Assembly (NCBI GenBank): GCA_034433615.1
Contig: DAOUAJ010000152.1
Coordinates: 1 to 5,746 of the forward strand
Direction of reading: 5' to 3'
Origin: DAOUAJ01 sp034433615
Lineage (GTDB): Bacteria; Chloroflexota; Anaerolineae; DUEN01
DNA length: 5,746 bases
In this document: piece after piece, positions 5,341-5,746 of the stretch
How positions within the stretch are numbered: the stretch's first letter is position 1
Layout: the number at the start of each line of letters is the position of its first letter
The notes under the pieces: generated by a model
What the model was told of the DNA's origin: nothing
Database searches by the model: none
What the model saw: only the letters and a program-made list of their open reading frames with translations
Position numbers and translations under genes: made by a program

Positions 5341-5746
5341 TCATCGCACAATGATGATTTGTGGCAGTAGTACCCGATCACCCTGCGGAGTGCCGGTGGC
5401 ATCTGTCACAGGCAGGCGTATTCCCGAGGAGGTCAGGTACATGCCAACCTCCAGTTGATGAGGACCGGGCGGCGTCTCTGGCGCCACGGTGAAGTATACA
5501 TCGTCCACCACGATTTCCCCTGACATCCAGGTCTGTGTTGGCCGCAACCCCCGTCCAGGGGGGGCATCTCGCTGGCCACGCACCTGGTTCTCGCCATCGA
5601 GCAAGTGGACAAACACGGTATACGATTCGACAATAGGCGCACGTGCCTGCCAGTATAAACGCACGTGCAATTCCTGGCCCGGTCGTACCTCCATCGGTTC
5701 CACATCGTATCCCAGCAAGCGCACCAGACCACTCAGATCGGCCTCG
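5341..5746 (-). CDS. Partial protein, C-terminal beta domain (5' end outside the window)
   Basis: The frame is open from the window edge to a TGA at 5343-5341, so only the last 134 or so residues are visible. They form one beta-rich domain with the markers VRLLGYD, LYWQA, SYTVFVHLLDGENQVRGQ, DAPPG, SGEIVVD, VGMY and RLPV. The same markers occur in the same order at the C-terminus of the DUF2079 protein (about residues 745-877 there). In Chloroflexota this domain commonly ends large membrane proteins of the glycosyltransferase-39 or DUF2079 kind (recalled), so the missing part is probably a multi-pass membrane protein; that is inferred. A GTG at 5724 could be read as a start, but it falls inside the domain and the frame continues upstream (EADLSGL before it), so the gene is better called truncated by the window. 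serA follows 28 bases later. Confidence 0.85.
   Translation of the reverse strand, partial: EADLSGLVRLLGYDVEPMEVRPGQELHVRLYWQARAPIVESYTVFVHLLDGENQVRGQRDAPPGRGLRPTQTWMSGEIVVDDVYFTVAPETPPGPHQLEVGMYLTSSGIRLPVTDATGTPQGDRVLLPQIIIVR

Overview
The window is GC-rich bacterial DNA with every credible gene on the minus strand. The protein types point to the Chloroflexota, probably an Anaerolineae-like lineage: a DUF2079 membrane protein with C-terminal 'LYWQA...YTVFVHL...GMY' beta domains, a second protein ending in the same domain, and many short hairpin repeats. This assignment is inferred from protein style and repeat content; there is no rRNA or marker phylogeny to confirm it.

In the direction of transcription (right to left) the layout is as follows. 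(1) 5746-5341 is the 3' end of a gene whose start lies beyond the window; it encodes a beta-rich C-terminal domain. (2) After 28 bases comes serA (5312-3678), a complete 3-phosphoglycerate dehydrogenase of the long type (NAD-binding catalytic core, intervening domain, ACT domain), the first enzyme of serine synthesis. It starts with TTG behind a strong Shine-Dalgarno sequence. (3) 3671-3610 is a non-coding patch of 8-base tandem units and inverted repeats. (4) A near-consensus sigma-70-type promoter (TGGACA, 17 bases, TATAAT at 3578-3550) with a palindrome at the predicted transcription start drives a small two-gene unit: an acidic protein of about 95 residues (3462-3175) and, 3 bases later, a stand-alone HNH endonuclease (3171-2698). 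(5) A long DUF2079 membrane protein (start at 2546 or 2711, stop at 78) follows. (6) The left edge holds another pair of hairpins.

The most interesting points are the self-contained small-protein/HNH cassette with its own promoter and possible operator, and a 90-base string of three hairpins lying in frame inside the DUF2079 gene, where it would encode a roughly 30-residue loop between two membrane helices. Similar hairpin and short-tandem material appears in the intergenic patches, so the neighbourhood seems to have been repeatedly colonised by short repeats. I see no tRNA, rRNA, CRISPR array or insertion sequence. There is no gene-free stretch above 300 bases; the largest gap, 3463-3677, contains the promoter, palindrome and repeat patch listed here.
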